64,000 bases of DNA, from assembly GCF_021049305.1 (NCBI RefSeq), contig NZ_CP088081.1:434001-498000 (forward strand), written 5' to 3'. Numbering within the stretch: position 1 is the stretch's first letter; each line of letters begins with the position of its first letter. Position numbers and translations under genes: made by a program. This document shows, piece by piece, positions 41,986-55,087 of the stretch. The notes under the pieces were generated by a model. The model was given only the letters and a program-made list of their open reading frames with translations, was not told where the DNA came from and made no database searches. The DNA is from Ideonella dechloratans (GTDB lineage: Bacteria > Pseudomonadota > Gammaproteobacteria > Burkholderiales > Burkholderiaceae_C).

Positions 41986-43890
41986 TCAGTCGATCAGACC
42001 CAGCTGGCGGATGCGCGCGATCACCTTGTCGGCAGCCTCTTCCGGCGTGCAGTTGGTGGTGTTCACGCGGATCTCCGGCAGCTCCGGTGCCTCGTAGGGC
42101 GAGCTGATGCCGGTGAAGTTGGCGATCTCGCCGCGGCGGGCCTTCTTGTAGAGGCCCTTGACGTCGCGGTCCTCCGCCACGTTCAGCGGGGTGTCCACAT
42201 AGACCTCGATGAACTCGCCTTCGCTCATCAGGCTGCGGGCCATCGCGCGTTCCGAGCGGAAGGGTGAGATGAAGGCGGTCATCACGATCAGGCCGGCGTC
42301 CACCATCAGCTTGGACACCTCGGCCACGCGGCGGATGTTCTCCACCCGGTCGGCCTCGGTGAAGCCGAGGTCCTTGTTCAGGCCGTGGCGGATGTTGTCG
42401 CCGTCCAGCAGGTAGGTGTGGCGGCCCATCGCGAAGAGCTTCTTTTCCACGATGTTGGCGATGGTGGACTTGCCGGCACCGGACAGACCGGTGAACCACA
42501 GCACCGCCGGACGCTGGCCCTTGGCGGTGGCGCGTGCGGCCTTGTCCACGTCCACCGGCTGCATGTGGATGTTGTGCGAGCGGCGCAGCGCGAAGTGCAT
42601 CATCCCGGCGCCGACCGTGTTGTTGGTCATGCGGTTGATCAGAATGAAGCCGCCGGTGTCGCGGTTCTCGGTGTACGGGTCGAAGGCGATCGGGCGGTCC
42701 AGCGCCAGGTTGACCACGCCGATCTCGTTCATCTCGAGCTGCTTGGCCGCCAGGTGCTCCATCGTGTTGACGTTCACCTTGTACTTGGGCTCGGTGATGG
42801 TGGCGCTCACCAGCTGGGTGCCGATCTTCAGCAGGTAGGGGCGGCCCGGCAGCAGGGGCTCCTCGGTCATCCAGACCACGGTGGCCTCGAACTGGTCGGC
42901 CACCTCGGCGGGCGACTCTGCGATGGAGATCACGTCGCCGCGCGAGATGTCGATCTCGTCTTCCAGCGTCAGCGTGACGCTCTGGCCGGCCACGGCCTGG
43001 GGCAGGTCACCGTCCAGCGAGACGATGCGGGCGACCTTGCTCTCGCGGCCCGAGGGTTGGGCGCGCACCCGGTCGCCGGGCTTGACCACGCCGCTGGCGA
43101 TGAAGCCGCAGAAGCCGCGGAAGTCCAGGTTGGGGCGGTTGACCCACTGCACCGGCATGCGGAAGGGCTGCTGCTGCAGGCGGGTCTCGTCGATCTCGCA
43201 GGTCTCCAGGAAGCCCATCAGCGTCGGCCCGTGGTACCAGGTCGTGTGCAGGCTGCGCTCGGTCATGTTGTCGCCCTTCAGACCGGACAGCGGGATGCTG
43301 GTGATGTCGGTCAGGCCGATCTGCTTGGCGAACTCGCGGTACTCCTCGTCGATGCGGCGGAACACGTCTTCGGAGAAGTCCACCAGGTCCATCTTGTTGA
43401 TGGCCAGCACCACCTTGCGGATGCCGATCAGGCTCACCAGGTAGCTGTGGCGGCGGGTCTGGGTCAGCACGCCCTTGCGCGCGTCGATCAGGATCACCGC
43501 GACATCGGCGGTCGAGGCGCCGGTGATCATGTTGCGGGTGTACTGCTCGTGGCCCGGGGTGTCGGCGACGATGAACTTGCGGCGGTCGGTCGAGAAGAAG
43601 CGGTAGGCCACGTCGATGGTGATGCCCTGCTCGCGCTCGGCGGCCAGGCCGTCGACCAGCAGCGCGAAGTCGAGGTCACCGCCCTGGGTGCCCCACTTCT
43701 TGGAGTCGTTCTCCATCGCAGCCAGCTGGTCCTCGAAGAGCATCTTCGATTCGTAGAGCAGGCGTCCGATGACGGTCGACTTGCCGTCGTCCACGGAGCC
43801 GCAGGTGATGAAGCGCAGCAGGCTCTTGTTCTCGTGCTGCTTGAGGTACTTCTCGATGTCGGTGGAGATCAGGTCCGAAACGTGGGCCAT
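41986..43890 (-). CDS. cysNC: Bifunctional sulfate adenylyltransferase large subunit / APS kinase (CysN-CysC, NodQ-like)
   Basis: A 634-residue fusion making PAPS from APS and driving APS synthesis. The CysN GTPase part has [15 protein letters not shown] (from about residue 31), [12 protein letters not shown] and [10 protein letters not shown]. The C-terminal APS kinase has [15 protein letters not shown] (about 465), [17 protein letters not shown] and [13 protein letters not shown]. The ATG at 43890 follows AAGGA at good spacing, so the upstream TTG at 43896 is less likely. It lies 122 bp after the cysD stop. In this locus it supplies the sulfate donor for six sulfotransferase domains; rhizobial NodQ does the same for sulfated Nod factor. 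Confidence 0.96.
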   Translation of the reverse strand: MAHVSDLISTDIEKYLKQHENKSLLRFITCGSVDDGKSTVIGRLLYESKMLFEDQLAAMENDSKKWGTQGGDLDFALLVDGLAAEREQGITIDVAYRFFSTDRRKFIVADTPGHEQYTRNMITGASTADVAVILIDARKGVLTQTRRHSYLVSLIGIRKVVLAINKMDLVDFSEDVFRRIDEEYREFAKQIGLTDITSIPLSGLKGDNMTERSLHTTWYHGPTLMGFLETCEIDETRLQQQPFRMPVQWVNRPNLDFRGFCGFIASGVVKPGDRVRAQPSGRESKVARIVSLDGDLPQAVAGQSVTLTLEDEIDISRGDVISIAESPAEVADQFEATVVWMTEEPLLPGRPYLLKIGTQLVSATITEPKYKVNVNTMEHLAAKQLEMNEIGVVNLALDRPIAFDPYTENRDTGGFILINRMTNNTVGAGMMHFALRRSHNIHMQPVDVDKAARATAKGQRPAVLWFTGLSGAGKSTIANIVEKKLFAMGRHTYLLDGDNIRHGLNKDLGFTEADRVENIRRVAEVSKLMVDAGLIVMTAFISPFRSERAMARSLMSEGEFIEVYVDTPLNVAEDRDVKGLYKKARRGEIANFTGISSPYEAPELPEIRVNTTNCTPEEAADKVIARIRQLGLID

Positions 43891-43934
43891 GGTCAATTCC
43901 TTCGAAACGGGTGTGTGGGGTGTTCAACCCAGTG

Positions 43935-44012
43935 GCGTGCGCGGATCCGGCTTTGCCGGTCCGCCGCGCGAGCCCCCTCGGGGGGCAGCGACCGGCAGGG
44001 AGCGTGGGGGCC
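43935..44012 (-). repeat. GC-rich palindromic element between cysD and cysNC
   Basis: The gap between the two cys genes is filled by a GC-rich stretch with GCCGG-like and CCCCCTCGGGGGG palindromes (about 43972-43986). Short palindromic elements of this style are common in intergenic regions of Burkholderiales; whether this one is multicopy cannot be seen here. It might act as an mRNA hairpin between cysD and cysNC. Confidence 0.4.
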
Positions 44013-45857
44013 TTAGAAGTAGCCTTCCTGCTTCTTCTTCTCCATCGAGGCCGCGGTGTCGTGGTCGATCATGCGGCCCTGGCGCTCGGAGGTGCGGGTC
44101 AGCAGCATCTCCTGGATGATGTCGGTCAGGCTGGCGGCGGTGGACTCGACCGCGCCGGTCAGCGGGTAGCAGCCCAGGGTGCGGAAGCGCACGCTCTTCA
44201 TCATTGGCACCTCGCCCGGACGCAGCGGGAAGCGCTCGTCGTCCACCATGATCAGGGTGCCATCGCGCTCGACCACCGGCCGCTCGGCCGCGTAGTACAG
44301 CGGCACGATGGGGATGTTCTCCAGGTAGATGTACTGCCAGATGTCCAGCTCGGTCCAGTTGGAGATCGGGAAGCAGCGGATCGATTCGCCCTTCTGCTTG
44401 CGGCCGTTGTAGAGGTGCCAGAGTTCCGGGCGCTGGCTCTTGGGATCCCAGCGGTGCTGCGCGCTGCGGAACGAGAAGATGCGCTCCTTGGCCCGGCTCT
44501 TCTCCTCGTCGCGGCGGGCGCCGCCGAAGGCGACGTCGAAGCCGTACTTGTCCAGCGCCTGCTTCAGGCCCTGGGTCTTCCACATGTCGGTGTGGATCTG
44601 CGAGCCGTGCTCGAAGGGATTGATGCCCAGCGACACCGCCTCGGGGTTCTGGTAGACCAGCAGGGTCATGCCCAGTTCCTTGGCCATGCGGTCGCGCATC
44701 TCGTACATGGCCCGGAACTTCCAGGTCGTGTCCACATGCAGCAGGGGGAAGGGGGGCGGCGCCGGGTAGAAGGCCTTCTTGGCCAGGTGCAGCATCACCG
44801 CCGAATCCTTGCCGATCGAGTAGAGCATCACGGGGTTGTCGGCTTCGGCGACAACCTCGCGCATGATGTGGATGCTTTCAGCTTCCAGTCGCTGCAGGTG
44901 GGTCAGGCTCATGGTGGGTTCCGTGGTGGGCTGTGCAGTGAAGGTGGAGACAGGGGGGCGGGGACGGACCGGTGCCGGGGGCACCGGGGCGTTGGCGGGG
45001 GGCGAGGCCCGGGGGGCCACCGGGCCTGCGGCGGGTGCCGGGGCCGGTCCGGGCAGGGATTCGGGCAGGGTGCGTGGCAGCGGGGCCACCGGGCAGGCCT
45101 GCAGGCTCAGCCGGGGCTGGGTGTCCAGCCAGGCCTTGACGGCGGGGGCCCGCTCCAGGGCCGGGCCATGCAGCCAGACCCGCCAGGCGCCACTGCGGCA
45201 ACGCAGCAGCCGCGCCAGGAAATCGACATAGGTGTCGGCGCTGGCCAGGCGCTCGACCGGCAGCCAGCGCAGGCTGCCCCGGGGCGAGACGGCCAGCACC
45301 AGCCCGCCGGGGGCCGGGCGATCCGGGTGGCCCAGCGTGCCGGCCCAGACCTGCTGGCCGCTGCTCAGGCGCACGCCCGGGTCCCATTGGCTGTCCAGCC
45401 ACTGGGCGCCTTCGGGGTGCTCGGCGGCCAGCTCGCGCAAGGGTTGCAGGGCCAGGCCCCAGCGTTCCAGCAGGCGGGACAGGGCGCGCGGCTGCAGGGC
45501 CAGCCCGAAGCGGGACTGGGCCAGCGTCTGCAGCGCCTGGGCGTCCCACAGCGGCACGGTCAGCCCGGCCTGCTCGGGGGCCAGGGTCAGCGCCGCGTGG
45601 CGCAGCTCGGCCTCCTGGGCCAGGCTCAGCACCCGGCCGGTGCCGCGCGGCCGGCCGCGTTCGCCCACGTCGATGGCGGCCCAGCCGCCCCGCTCGAAGG
45701 CCTGGCAGGCCTTGATGATGGTGGGCACACTCAGACCGGTCTCGTCCCGGATGCGGGTCAGGCTCAGGCCGTCCACGCGCAGCTGGACCGCACGCCGGCG
45801 GCGCGTGTTCAGCTCATCGCGTTCGGGAACGGTCTTGGCCACGGGAAATGCGGTCAT
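44013..45857 (-). CDS. cysD: CysD (sulfate adenylyltransferase small subunit) fused in frame to a degenerate IS630 transposase-like N-terminus
   Basis: A continuous 614-codon frame. Residues 316-614 are complete CysD (299 aa, starting [17 protein letters not shown] at 44912), with the ATP pyrophosphatase loop [12 protein letters not shown] and the C-terminal GRMIDHD. It forms APS with CysN. Residues 1-262 resemble IS630-type transposases: an HTH ([22 protein letters not shown]), [19 protein letters not shown], and a DDE-like domain where WLDSQWDPG may keep the first Asp but the second ([11 protein letters not shown]) and the final Asn-Pro-x-Glu are lost. Residues 263-315 are a Pro/Ala-rich linker. 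Either a real fusion is made or CysD is also started at the internal ATG, which has only a weak GGAA upstream. The N-part may be a domesticated DNA-binding protein. Confidence 0.85.
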   Translation of the reverse strand: MTAFPVAKTVPERDELNTRRRRAVQLRVDGLSLTRIRDETGLSVPTIIKACQAFERGGWAAIDVGERGRPRGTGRVLSLAQEAELRHAALTLAPEQAGLTVPLWDAQALQTLAQSRFGLALQPRALSRLLERWGLALQPLRELAAEHPEGAQWLDSQWDPGVRLSSGQQVWAGTLGHPDRPAPGGLVLAVSPRGSLRWLPVERLASADTYVDFLARLLRCRSGAWRVWLHGPALERAPAVKAWLDTQPRLSLQACPVAPLPRTLPESLPGPAPAPAAGPVAPRASPPANAPVPPAPVRPRPPVSTFTAQPTTEPTMSLTHLQRLEAESIHIMREVVAEADNPVMLYSIGKDSAVMLHLAKKAFYPAPPPFPLLHVDTTWKFRAMYEMRDRMAKELGMTLLVYQNPEAVSLGINPFEHGSQIHTDMWKTQGLKQALDKYGFDVAFGGARRDEEKSRAKERIFSFRSAQHRWDPKSQRPELWHLYNGRKQKGESIRCFPISNWTELDIWQYIYLENIPIVPLYYAAERPVVERDGTLIMVDDERFPLRPGEVPMMKSVRFRTLGCYPLTGAVESTAASLTDIIQEMLLTRTSERQGRMIDHDTAASMEKKKQEGYF

Positions 45858-45915
45858 TAAATGTTTTAGGGAGTTTCATTCTGCCACCCGCTCTGCACAA
45901 TGCCATATCCCTCAT
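45858..45915. promoter_or_regulatory. Divergent promoter region cysD / cysQ
   Basis: This 58-bp gap is AT-rich for the window (TTAAATGTTTTAGGG next to the cysD-frame start) and separates two divergent sulfation genes. It must hold the promoters for cysD-cysNC-GT61 and for cysQ-kpsC-kpsS. The HTH domain encoded by the minus-strand gene could bind here, an untested idea. Confidence 0.4.
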
Positions 45916-46704
45916 ATGAAAGTGACGACCATGCAAGAGACCTCCGCCGCTGTCGCCATGCTGGAGCGCCTGGTGCCCCTGATCCGGGATGCCGGCCGCG
46001 TCATCATGGACATCTACGCGACCGATTTCGACGTGACCCAGAAGGGCGACGCCTCGCCTGTGACCCAGGCCGACCAGAAGGCCGAGGAGGTGATCCTGGC
46101 CGGTCTGGCCGAGATCGCCCCGGACATTCCGGTGGTGGCAGAGGAATCGGTGGCCGCCGGCCGCATTCCGGACGTGAAGGAACGCTTCTTCCTGGTCGAT
46201 CCGCTGGACGGCACCAAGGAGTTCATCAGCCGCAACGGCGAATTCACCGTCAACATCGCCTTGATCGAGCACGGTGTCCCGGTGCTGGGCCTGGTCTATG
46301 CGCCGGCCATCGGCCGCCTGTTCGGCGGCGCGCGGGGCGCGGGCGCCTGGCTGGAAGACGCGCATGGCCGTCGCAGCATTGCCTGCCGCCCGGTGCCGGC
46401 CGAGGGCCTGACCGTGGTGGCCAGCCGTTCCCACGGTGACGAGACCGCGCTGGACGCATTCCTGGCCGGCCGCAAGGTGGCTTCGCGCACCAATGCGGGT
46501 TCCTCGCTCAAGCTCTGCCTGGTGGCCGCGGGCGAGGCGGACCTGTACCCGCGCCTGGGCCGAACCATGGAATGGGACATCGCCGCGGGCGATGCCGTGC
46601 TGCGCGCTGCGGGCGGCAAGGTCACGGTGGTGGCCGACGGTCAGCCGCTGCGCTACGGCAAGCCCGGCTTCGACAACCCCCACTTCGCGGCCGCCGGTCT
46701 CTGA
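45916..46704 (+). CDS. cysQ: 3'(2'),5'-bisphosphate nucleotidase CysQ
   Basis: A 262-residue inositol monophosphatase-family enzyme that hydrolyses PAP, the by-product of sulfotransferases, to AMP. Metal-binding motifs are PVVAEES and DPLDGTKEFISRNGEFTVNIAL (about residues 95-116), with EWDIAAGDAVLRAAGG near the C-terminus. The ATG at 45916 or 45931 (MQETSA) could serve; the frame is open far upstream, into the antisense of the cysD-frame gene. It lies 17 bp before kpsC on the same strand. The coupling makes sense because PAP build-up would inhibit the locus's sulfotransferases. Confidence 0.93.
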   Translation: MKVTTMQETSAAVAMLERLVPLIRDAGRVIMDIYATDFDVTQKGDASPVTQADQKAEEVILAGLAEIAPDIPVVAEESVAAGRIPDVKERFFLVDPLDGTKEFISRNGEFTVNIALIEHGVPVLGLVYAPAIGRLFGGARGAGAWLEDAHGRRSIACRPVPAEGLTVVASRSHGDETALDAFLAGRKVASRTNAGSSLKLCLVAAGEADLYPRLGRTMEWDIAAGDAVLRAAGGKVTVVADGQPLRYGKPGFDNPHFAAAGL

Positions 46705-46721
46705 CACCTCGCGACCGTCCC

Positions 46722-48857
46722 ATGCCCGCGGCGCCCGCATCCGACGAGGGGTTCAGCCGGCTGTCCTGCGTCGCCTGGCATGGGCGAGGGGTGGGGGCCA
46801 TCGCCACCCTGCCGGCCCTGCTGGACGGCTGGCGTCTGGTGCCGGCCGCCCGCGCCCGGGCCGAAGGGGCCCAGGCGGTGCTGGCCTGGGGACGCAAGCC
46901 CAGCGCCCGGCGGGCCCAGGCCTGGGCCGCCCGCCAGGGCCTGCCGGTGCTCTGGCTGGAGGATGGTTTCCTGCGCTCGGTGGGCCTGGGGGCCGACGAG
47001 CCGCCGCTGTCCGTCGTGCTGGACGACCAGGGCATCTATTACGACGCCCACGGGCCCTCGCGCCTGGAGACCCTGGTGCGTCAGCCGCTGACCGAGGCCC
47101 GCCGTTCGCGCGCGGACGATCTGTGCCGGGCCTGGCGCAGCGCCCGTGTCTCCAAGTACAACCACGCCCGCGAGTGGGCCGGGGTGATGTCGCCCGGCGA
47201 CGTGCTGGTGGTCGATCAGACCGCCGGCGACGCCTCGATCGCCGGGGCGATGGCCGATGCCCGCAGCTTCCAGCGCATGCTGGAGGCGGCGCTGGACGAG
47301 CACCCGACCGCCCGGGTCTGGCTCAAGGTCCACCCGGACGTGGTGGCCGGCCGCAAGCGCGGGCATTTCGACCACCTGACGCCCGGGCAGCAGGCCAGGG
47401 TGACGGTGTTGGGCGAGGCGGTCCATCCGGCCGGGCTGCTGGCGCAGGCTGCCGCCGTCTACGTGGTCAGCTCCCAGATGGGCTTCGAGGCCCTGCTGTG
47501 GGAGCGGCCCGTGCGCTGCTTCGGCATGCCCTTCTATGCCGGCTGGGGGCTCACCCGGGACGAGTTGGCCGCGCCGGCCCGGCGTGTGCCGGTCGAATGG
47601 CCGGCCCTGGCCCATGCAGCCCTGGTGGACTACCCCCGCTACGCCGATCCCGAAACGGGCGGCCCCGCCTCGCCCGAGCGCCTGCTGGACTGGATGGGCC
47701 TGCAGCGCCGCCTGCGCGAGCAATTCCCGTCCGAACTGATGGCCGTGGGGTTCTCGGGGTGGAAGCGCGCCAGCCTGCGGCGTTTTCTGGCCGGCAGCCG
47801 GGTCCGGCCCGGCTCCCCGGCCGAGGCCCGGGGCTTCGTCGGGCCGGTGGTGCTGTGGGGGCGGCAGGCCTGGCCCGCCGCGTCACCGGGTCAGGTGTTG
47901 CGGGTGGAAGATGGTTTTCTGCGCTCCGTGGGCCTGGGGGCCGATCTGGTGCATCCCCTGTCCTGGGTGATCGATGGCCGCGGACTGCACTACGACGCCC
48001 GCCGACCGTCCGATCTGGAGCATCTGCTGGCCGAAGGTGATTTCGACGAGGTTCTGCTGCGCCGGGCCCGGGCCCTGCGCGAGCAACTGGTGGCCCATGC
48101 GCTGAGCAAGTACAACGTGGGGGCGGGCGGCTGGCAGCGCCCTGCCACCGACCGGCCGGTGGTGCTGGTGGTGGGGCAGGTCGAGTCCGATGCCTCGCTG
48201 GCGCTGGGGGCGCCGGGGCTGCACACCAACCTGGGCCTGTTGCAGGCCGTGCGCCGCGAGCGCCCCGAGGCCTGGATCGTCTATCGCCCCCATCCGGACG
48301 TGTCGGCGCGGCTGCGCGCGCCGGGGCAGGGCGAGCACACGGTCGCCCGCTGGTGCGACGAGGTCGCGGCTGATCCCCCCATCACCACCCTGCTGGCGCA
48401 GGTGGATGAGGTGCATGTGCTCACTTCGCTGGCGGGTTTCGAGGCCCTGCTGCGCGGTGTGCGGGTGGTGTGCTGGGGCATGCCCTTCTACGCCGGCTGG
48501 GGCCTGACCGAGGACCGGGTGCCGACGCCGCGGCGGGGACGGGCCCGCGACCTGGACGAACTCGTGGCCGCTGCGCTCTTCTGCTACCCCCGCTATGTCA
48601 GCCGCCGCACCGGGCACTTCACCACGCCCGAGGGCGCGCTGGCCGAACTGCTGGGTTGGCGCGATTCGGCCGCAAGCCAGCCTGCGCCGGGTTTCTGGGC
48701 GCGCGCCTGGCAACGCCTGCGTCGTGCGGTGCTGCGCGAAGTCGTGGCCTGGCGCCGCCGCCATGACGCCAAAGAGTGCGAAATCTCACGTTTTGCGCCC
48801 GAATGCGGGGGCAGCCACTTACAAGCAGGGGATGGTCAGCCACCGGGCGGGACCTGA
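46722..48857 (+). CDS. kpsC: Capsule linker beta-Kdo transferase KpsC
   Basis: A 711-residue protein with two homologous halves, as in KpsC, whose two modules add alternating beta-Kdo residues to the lipid-linked capsule primer. Each half has a V-x-R/L-W-x-EDGFLRSVGLGAD element (about residues 80 and 400), an SKYN motif (143 and 461) and a later CFGMPFYAGWGLT or CWGMPFYAGWGLT signature. The frame is open upstream to 46572, but ATG 46722 gives the family length. Its location marks the right side of a group 2-type capsule locus. Confidence 0.95.
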   Translation: MPAAPASDEGFSRLSCVAWHGRGVGAIATLPALLDGWRLVPAARARAEGAQAVLAWGRKPSARRAQAWAARQGLPVLWLEDGFLRSVGLGADEPPLSVVLDDQGIYYDAHGPSRLETLVRQPLTEARRSRADDLCRAWRSARVSKYNHAREWAGVMSPGDVLVVDQTAGDASIAGAMADARSFQRMLEAALDEHPTARVWLKVHPDVVAGRKRGHFDHLTPGQQARVTVLGEAVHPAGLLAQAAAVYVVSSQMGFEALLWERPVRCFGMPFYAGWGLTRDELAAPARRVPVEWPALAHAALVDYPRYADPETGGPASPERLLDWMGLQRRLREQFPSELMAVGFSGWKRASLRRFLAGSRVRPGSPAEARGFVGPVVLWGRQAWPAASPGQVLRVEDGFLRSVGLGADLVHPLSWVIDGRGLHYDARRPSDLEHLLAEGDFDEVLLRRARALREQLVAHALSKYNVGAGGWQRPATDRPVVLVVGQVESDASLALGAPGLHTNLGLLQAVRRERPEAWIVYRPHPDVSARLRAPGQGEHTVARWCDEVAADPPITTLLAQVDEVHVLTSLAGFEALLRGVRVVCWGMPFYAGWGLTEDRVPTPRRGRARDLDELVAAALFCYPRYVSRRTGHFTTPEGALAELLGWRDSAASQPAPGFWARAWQRLRRAVLREVVAWRRRHDAKECEISRFAPECGGSHLQAGDGQPPGGT

Positions 48858-50113
48858 CACTCGGCCCAACTTGGTGGCCTGAGTCCATGAAATGGGCATG
48901 GTCATTGCTCTTGCTGTGTTGTGCCACCGGGCCTTTCTTTTCCCATGGTCCCCACCTCTCTCCAACAGCTGTTGTCCTGCCGCCGTACCCTGCTCCTGCA
49001 AGGGCCGATGGGACCGTTCTTCACGCGGCTGGCGGAGATGCTGCGCCAGCAAGGCCAGCAGGTCTGGAAGGTGAACTTCAATGGCGGGGACGAGCACTTC
49101 TTCCCGCCGGGCGAAGGGGTGATCCGCTTCGACCGAACCCTGGCCGAGTGGCCGGCCCGGCTGCGCGGCCTGCTGAGTGATCTGGCCATCGACGCCATCG
49201 TGCTGTTCGGCCAGTCGCGTCGCATGCACGAGATGGCGATGACGGTCGGCACCCAACTGGGGTTGCGGGTGTTCGTGTTCGAAGAGGGCTACATGCGGCC
49301 CGATTACGTCACCCTGGAAATCGGCGGCGTGAATGCCGAATCCGGCCTGCCCCGCCAGACGGAGTTCTACGCGGCGCTCAGCCCCGAACCCCAGCCCGCG
49401 CCCAGGCCCACCGGACAGAGCTTCCGCGGCGTGGCCGAGCTGGCCATGCGCTACGGCTGGGAGATGTGGCGCGCGCGCAGGCGTTTCCCCCATTACGAGC
49501 ATCACCGCTGCCTGCACCCGGTGCGCGAAGGCTGTCGCTGGTTGCGGGGCGGCTGGCGAAAGTGGCACAACCGCTGGGCCGAGCGGCACGTTCAGGACTT
49601 TCTGTCCGCACCCGAGCAGCACAAGCGTTATTTCCTGGTGCCGCTGCAGGTTCACAACGATGCGCAGGTCACCCGTCACTCCCGCTTCGCCACGGTGGCG
49701 GAGTTCATCGGCGAGGTGATGGCGTCCTTCGCCAGCCATGCGCCGCAGGACAAGCTGCTGGTGTTCAAGCACCACCCGCTGGACCGGCCCTACAACGATT
49801 ACCGGGAGTTGATCGACGAGCAGGCTCGGCGGCTCGGCCTGGCCTCACGGGTGCATTACATCCACGACCAGCACCTGCCCACGCTGCTGCAGCACGCCCG
49901 GGGCGTGGTGACGATCAACAGCACGACCGGCCTGCAGTCGCTCTACCACGGCACCCCGGTGGTGACGCTGGGTGACTGTTTCTATGCCGTCAAGGGCATG
50001 GTGCACGCCGGGCCCCTGGCCGCCTTCTGGCGTCAGCCGGGCCGGGTGGACCGAGCGCTGTTCCGCAAGTTCCGCGAACACGTGATCCGCGAAACCCAGC
50101 TCAACGCCAGCTT

Positions 50114-52906
<2,793 letters not shown>

Positions 52907-52983
52907 GGCGGCAGCGGCAGAAGAAAGGCGCGGACAACACCCTGGCGGGGCGGCGGCAGACGCAACTCACCCACGGCACAGGG

Positions 52984-53058
52984 GTGAGCGTCGTTGAATT
53001 CTTCACCAAGCCTGACGCGAAGCCGTGGGTCTCACGCTCGCGCTGCAACGCTCCTTGG
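52984..53058 (-). ncRNA. S-adenosylhomocysteine (SAH) riboswitch
   Basis: On the minus strand, CCAAGGAGCGTTGC leads and TCAGGCTTGG and CAACGACGCTCACC follow. P1 pairs CCAAG (53054-53058) with CTTGG (53006-53010). The pseudoknot pairs GAGCGT (53048-53053) with ACGCTC (52986-52991). An inner stem lies between. The AGGAGCG, CAGGCTTGG and ACGCTC elements match the SAH riboswitch consensus, which typically activates ahcY and metH genes in beta- and gammaproteobacteria when SAH is high. It ends about 78 nt before metH2. Confidence 0.88.
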
Positions 53059-53068
53059 CAGACGCGAG

Positions 53069-53074
53069 ATTCTA
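53069..53074 (-). promoter_or_regulatory. Minus-10 box of the metH2 promoter
   Basis: TAGAAT on the minus strand lies 11 bases before the first riboswitch base, which places the transcript start at about 53062. The 17-bp-upstream hexamer is TGGGCC, a weak minus-35. Confidence 0.6.
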
Positions 53075-53277
53075 CCGGCTGCGATCCCGGGGGCCCAGCA
53101 CCGGGTGTCGGGCCCGGGTGGCCAATGTGCCATCCTCAAAAGAGAGGATGGGGTCACATCGGAGCCTCTTTTCACACGGAATGCCAGGCGCAAGAAAGCA
53201 GGCAGGTTCTTCCGGGGCGCTGGTGGCGCTAGGCTGCAACTTCCCTTACGCTCTCTCCGATCGTTTGCCGTTCCTCC
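53075..53277. other. Gap between metH2 promoter and the cyclic-nucleotide-binding gene
   Basis: This is the rest of the only non-coding stretch over 300 bp. It contains a perfect hairpin, CCATCCTC-AAAAGA-GAGGATGG at 53130-53151, without a T-run. No clear promoter for the plus-strand gene at 53278 was recognised. Confidence 0.5.
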
Positions 53278-53919
53278 ATGGCCTTCCAATTCCTGTCCGC
53301 CGATGAGCCCTGGATGATCCAGGCTGCCGAGCTGCTCTGCCGGCCCTCGGTGTTGTCCGATCTGCGCAAGTCCGATGCGCGCTGCATCGTGTCCTACATG
53401 CGGCCCTGCCGCTTCGAGGACGGGGACGTGCTGTTGCAGGAGGGCGAGCAGGGCGAGAACGCCCACATGCTGCTGGTGCTGCACGGCGATGTGAGCGTGG
53501 AGACCTCGGTGATGAGCCGGGAGCAGCCGGTGGTGGTCACCGTGCTGGGCGAGGGCGGGCTGATCGGCGAGATGGCCCTGCTCGACGGGGCCCCCCGGGT
53601 GGCCACCTGCGTGGCGCAGTCCACCGTCGTCTGCGCCAGCTTGACGCGGCGCGACCTGCGGCGGCTGATGGACGACGAGCCCGTGGTGGTTGCCCGCCTG
53701 TTGGCCAGCATCGGCGAACGCCTGGCCGAGCGCTTGCGCGAGGCCAACCGCCAGCAGCGGCTCTACCAGCAGTTGATGCGCGCCATGCAGGACGAGATCG
53801 ACGAGTTGGGGCGCCAGCTGCAGTGCGTGATCGGCGGCTCGGTGCAGCGGGGGCAGGCGGAAGCCACCGCCGAGCGCGCGGATCAGCCGGCCAGCAGCTG
53901 GCCGAACAGCGGATCCTGA
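53278..53919 (+). CDS. Cyclic-nucleotide-binding domain protein
   Basis: A 213-residue protein with one cNMP-binding (CAP-like) beta-barrel at about residues 40-140: [29 protein letters not shown], then the phosphate-binding cassette [20 protein letters not shown] with Glu and Arg. After it comes a helical stretch ([21 protein letters not shown]) but no winged-helix DNA-binding domain, so it is not a CRP-type regulator. It may sense cAMP or c-di-GMP and act by protein contact. It lies between the two metH genes on the other strand; its last 37 bp overlap metH1. Confidence 0.83.
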   Translation: MAFQFLSADEPWMIQAAELLCRPSVLSDLRKSDARCIVSYMRPCRFEDGDVLLQEGEQGENAHMLLVLHGDVSVETSVMSREQPVVVTVLGEGGLIGEMALLDGAPRVATCVAQSTVVCASLTRRDLRRLMDDEPVVVARLLASIGERLAERLREANRQQRLYQQLMRAMQDEIDELGRQLQCVIGGSVQRGQAEATAERADQPASSWPNSGS

Positions 53920-54941
53920 GGGTGGCGCGGCCGGTAAGGCCGCACCTTCTGCGCGATGGCGGCGATGTGGTCGGGCGTCGTGCCGCAGCACCCACCCACG
54001 ATGTTCAGGAAGCCCGCCTTGGCGAAATCGGCCATGAGCCCGCCGGTGATCTCCGGCGTCTCGTCGAAACCGGTCTCGCTCATCGGGTTGGGCAGGCCGG
54101 CGTTGGGGTAGCAGCTGATGCAGGTGTCCGAGGCGATGCGCCCCAGCTCCTCGATGTAGGGCCGCATCAGCGCGGCGCCCAGGGCGCAGTTCAGGCCTAC
54201 GGCGATGGGCTTGGCGTGGCGCACCGAGTGCCAGAAGGCCGCCACCGTCTGACCGGACAGGATGCGACCTGACGCATCCGTCACCGTGCCGGAGATGATC
54301 ACCGGCAGGCGTTCGCCGCTGCGCTCCATCACCTCGTCCAGCGCGAAGATGGCGGCCTTGGCGTTCAGGGTGTCGAAGATGGTTTCCACTAGGAACAGAT
54401 CCACCCCGCCGTCCAGCAGGGCCTGGGCCTGCTCGGCATAGGCGTCGCGCAGTTCGTCGAAGCTGATGTTGCGCGCGCCCGGATCGTTCACGTCCGGGCT
54501 GATGCTGGCGGTGCGCGGGGTGGGGCCCAGGGCGCCGGCCACGAAACGCGGCTGCGCCGGGGTGCTGAACTTGTCGGCGGCTTCGCGGGCGATGCGGGCG
54601 GCCGCCAGGTTCATCTCCCGGGCCAGCGGGGCCAGGTCATAGTCGGCCTGGGCCACCGAGGTGGCGCCGAAGGTGTTGGTCTCGATGATGTCCGCCCCGG
54701 CGGCCAGGTACTGCTCGTGGATCTCGCGGATCACGTCCGGGCGGGTCAGCACCAGCAGGTCGTTGTTGCCCTTGAGGTCCTTGGGGTGGTCCTTCAGGGC
54801 GGCGTTGCGGAAATCGGCCTCCTGCAGCTTGTAACGCTGGATCATGGTGCCCATCGCCCCGTCGATGATGACGATGCGTTGGCGCAGCAGGGCCGGCAGG
54901 GCGGCGCCGCGCGTGTAGTGAAGCGGTGCAGGGGTGCTCAT
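53883..54941 (-). CDS. metH: Methionine synthase, homocysteine-binding protein (MetH N-terminal domain)
   Basis: A 352-residue homocysteine S-methyltransferase domain that works with the protein at 50114. [15 protein letters not shown] is near the start. The zinc-binding Cys residues are in GLNCALGAA and [27 protein letters not shown] is family-specific. Split MetH proteins of this kind are found in several betaproteobacteria. Unlike metH2, no SAH riboswitch motif was found in the 146 bp upstream. A convergent gene overlaps its 3' end by 37 bp. Confidence 0.95.
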   Translation of the reverse strand: MSTPAPLHYTRGAALPALLRQRIVIIDGAMGTMIQRYKLQEADFRNAALKDHPKDLKGNNDLLVLTRPDVIREIHEQYLAAGADIIETNTFGATSVAQADYDLAPLAREMNLAAARIAREAADKFSTPAQPRFVAGALGPTPRTASISPDVNDPGARNISFDELRDAYAEQAQALLDGGVDLFLVETIFDTLNAKAAIFALDEVMERSGERLPVIISGTVTDASGRILSGQTVAAFWHSVRHAKPIAVGLNCALGAALMRPYIEELGRIASDTCISCYPNAGLPNPMSETGFDETPEITGGLMADFAKAGFLNIVGGCCGTTPDHIAAIAQKVRPYRPRHPQDPLFGQLLAG

Positions 54942-55087
54942 CCCGGCATTTTAGGGAGTACGCTCCGATCCGGTCCGCAAGGGGTTGGGGCGGAGGCGTG
55001 CGGACCGGCTCAAGTTTCCCCCTCTGGCGGCCGAAACAGATCCTGACGAGGTCGCCGGTGAGGCGAAACCTCCTGGGAGGCAAAGAA

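Noticed and set aside
44913..45857. Intact IS630-family insertion sequence
   Set aside because: At least two DDE positions are lost, no terminal inverted repeats or TA duplication were seen, and the frame continues into CysD.
53130..53151. Rho-independent terminator
   Set aside because: The 8-bp hairpin is perfect but no T-run follows on either strand.
55020..55087. c-di-GMP (GEMM) riboswitch before the HD-GYP gene
   Set aside because: A GAAACC and GGCAAAG resemble parts of the motif, but the two required stems and the spacing are absent.
54942..55087. SAH riboswitch in front of metH1
   Set aside because: The AGGAGCG and paired GCTC elements found before metH2 are missing on the minus strand here.
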